A stretch of DNA of 64,000 nucleotides, taken from Streptomyces sp. FIT100. Its GTDB lineage: Bacteria; Actinomycetota; Actinomycetes; Streptomycetales; Streptomycetaceae. The DNA is taken from contig NZ_CP075715.1 in assembly GCF_024584805.1 (NCBI RefSeq), positions 7,039,526-7,103,525 of the forward strand, read 5' to 3'. Every line of letters starts with the position of its first letter. Within the stretch, counting starts at the first letter, position 1. The notes under the pieces were generated by a model that was not told the DNA's origin, ran no database searches, and saw nothing but the letters and a program-made list of their open reading frames with translations. A program made the translations under genes and the position numbers. This document shows positions 63,727 through 64,000 of this stretch, in pieces.

Positions 63727-64000
63727 TCATGCCACCGAATTGAATTCGTAGACAAAAATTCCAGGATTCTTCCCCGCCACATCGACCTCATACGTGCGAA
63801 GAAACTTCTTCCCATTGGTCGGTGGGCGTACCGATGAATGACTCACCACGGAGAGGGTGGTGGATTCTCGTGAGCCATGATCCTCACCGGCACCGTTCAT
63901 CTCACTGAAGGTCGAGTGGAGGACCTGTGGGTAGTGTGCACGCTTGGCAATCTCATCTGGAGTCCGCCAGTCCCAGAAGACCGGAGACTGGGGCGCCTGG
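63727..64000 (-). CDS. unknown protein, C-terminal part
   Basis: A leftward frame open from the window edge reads 90 codons to a TGA at 63727-63729, and contains FWDWRTPDEIAKRAHYP and TNGKKFLRTYEVDVAGKNPG. The stop is one base before the start of the next gene, so the two are probably coupled in one operon. The base composition is also less GC-rich. No family is recognised; the start lies beyond the window. Confidence 0.6.
   Translation of the reverse strand, partial: QAPQSPVFWDWRTPDEIAKRAHYPQVLHSTFSEMNGAGEDHGSRESTTLSVVSHSSVRPPTNGKKFLRTYEVDVAGKNPGIFVYEFNSVA

Overview
The window reads as a chromosomal segment of a Streptomyces-type actinomycete. Base composition is very GC-rich almost throughout (roughly 70 percent or more, judged by eye), third codon positions are mostly G or C, and family content is typical of the genus: a conservon (CvnABCD), two XRE/DUF397 pairs, a DUF574 methyltransferase, secreted Tat and Sec enzymes, and an LAxTG-type sortase substrate. 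The last 2 kb (about 61.97-64.0 kb) are clearly less GC-rich and look foreign. No rRNA or tRNA gene, CRISPR array or complete insertion sequence was recognised.

Layout. 0-2 kb: tail of a CPBP-like membrane protease, a small membrane protein, and a Tat-exported SMP-30-like propeller. 1.9-4.7 kb: a leftward four-gene locus with a small WXG-like protein, a 487-residue WXG/ESX-like protein with a distinct C-terminal domain, a lipoprotein and a colicin-immunity-like protein, a plausible type VII effector/immunity module. 5-6 kb: XRE regulator plus DUF397. 6.2-7.5 kb: secreted GH16 beta-glucanase with a ricin-type carbohydrate-binding domain. 8-13 kb: MHYT sensor followed by a complete conservon. 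13-16.5 kb: secreted S1 protease and a cell-wall-anchored DUF1996 protein. 16.7-17.6 kb: ParA-like ATPase and a tiny partner.

17.7-24.1 kb: a leftward peptide-export locus. A 75-residue double-glycine precursor is followed by a strong hairpin, an HlyD-type adaptor, a C39-peptidase ABC transporter and a second NHLP-type ABC transporter. No recognisable modification enzyme is present, and the predicted core is hydrophobic with no Cys, Lys, Arg or aromatic residue. This is the best candidate for an undescribed system here.

24.6-33.3 kb: alpha/beta hydrolase with an NTF2-like partner; an ECF sigma factor fused through membrane segments to a CAP/SCP domain; a Nudix hydrolase; a VOC pseudogene broken by a visible 14-bp tandem duplication; a metallophosphoesterase; and an abaA/whiJ-like cluster (ATP-binding protein, XRE, DUF397, methyltransferase). 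33.3-46 kb: four copies of a short MITE-like repeat, two of them directly flanking a secreted M64 peptidase; a DUF4157 protein; a GT87 mannosyltransferase-like protein; a membrane molybdopterin oxidoreductase; a Gly-repeat membrane protein; a PLP enzyme; and a five-gene epimerase, GT2, DUF2064, methyltransferase, DinB operon.

46-59.2 kb: a glycan-use locus. Alpha-mannosidase (GH38) and GH4 glycosidase run left; beta-galactosidase (GH2), a LacI regulator and a full ABC importer (binding protein, ATPase, two permeases) run right, with a near-perfect 18-bp operator-like palindrome before the binding-protein gene. 59.2-64 kb: Tat-exported FAD oxidoreductase, a small XRE regulator paired with an N-terminally truncated DUF2975 gene, a 19-bp perfect hairpin at the break, and then the lower-GC region with a large beta-rich protein of unknown function and the tail of a second unknown gene.
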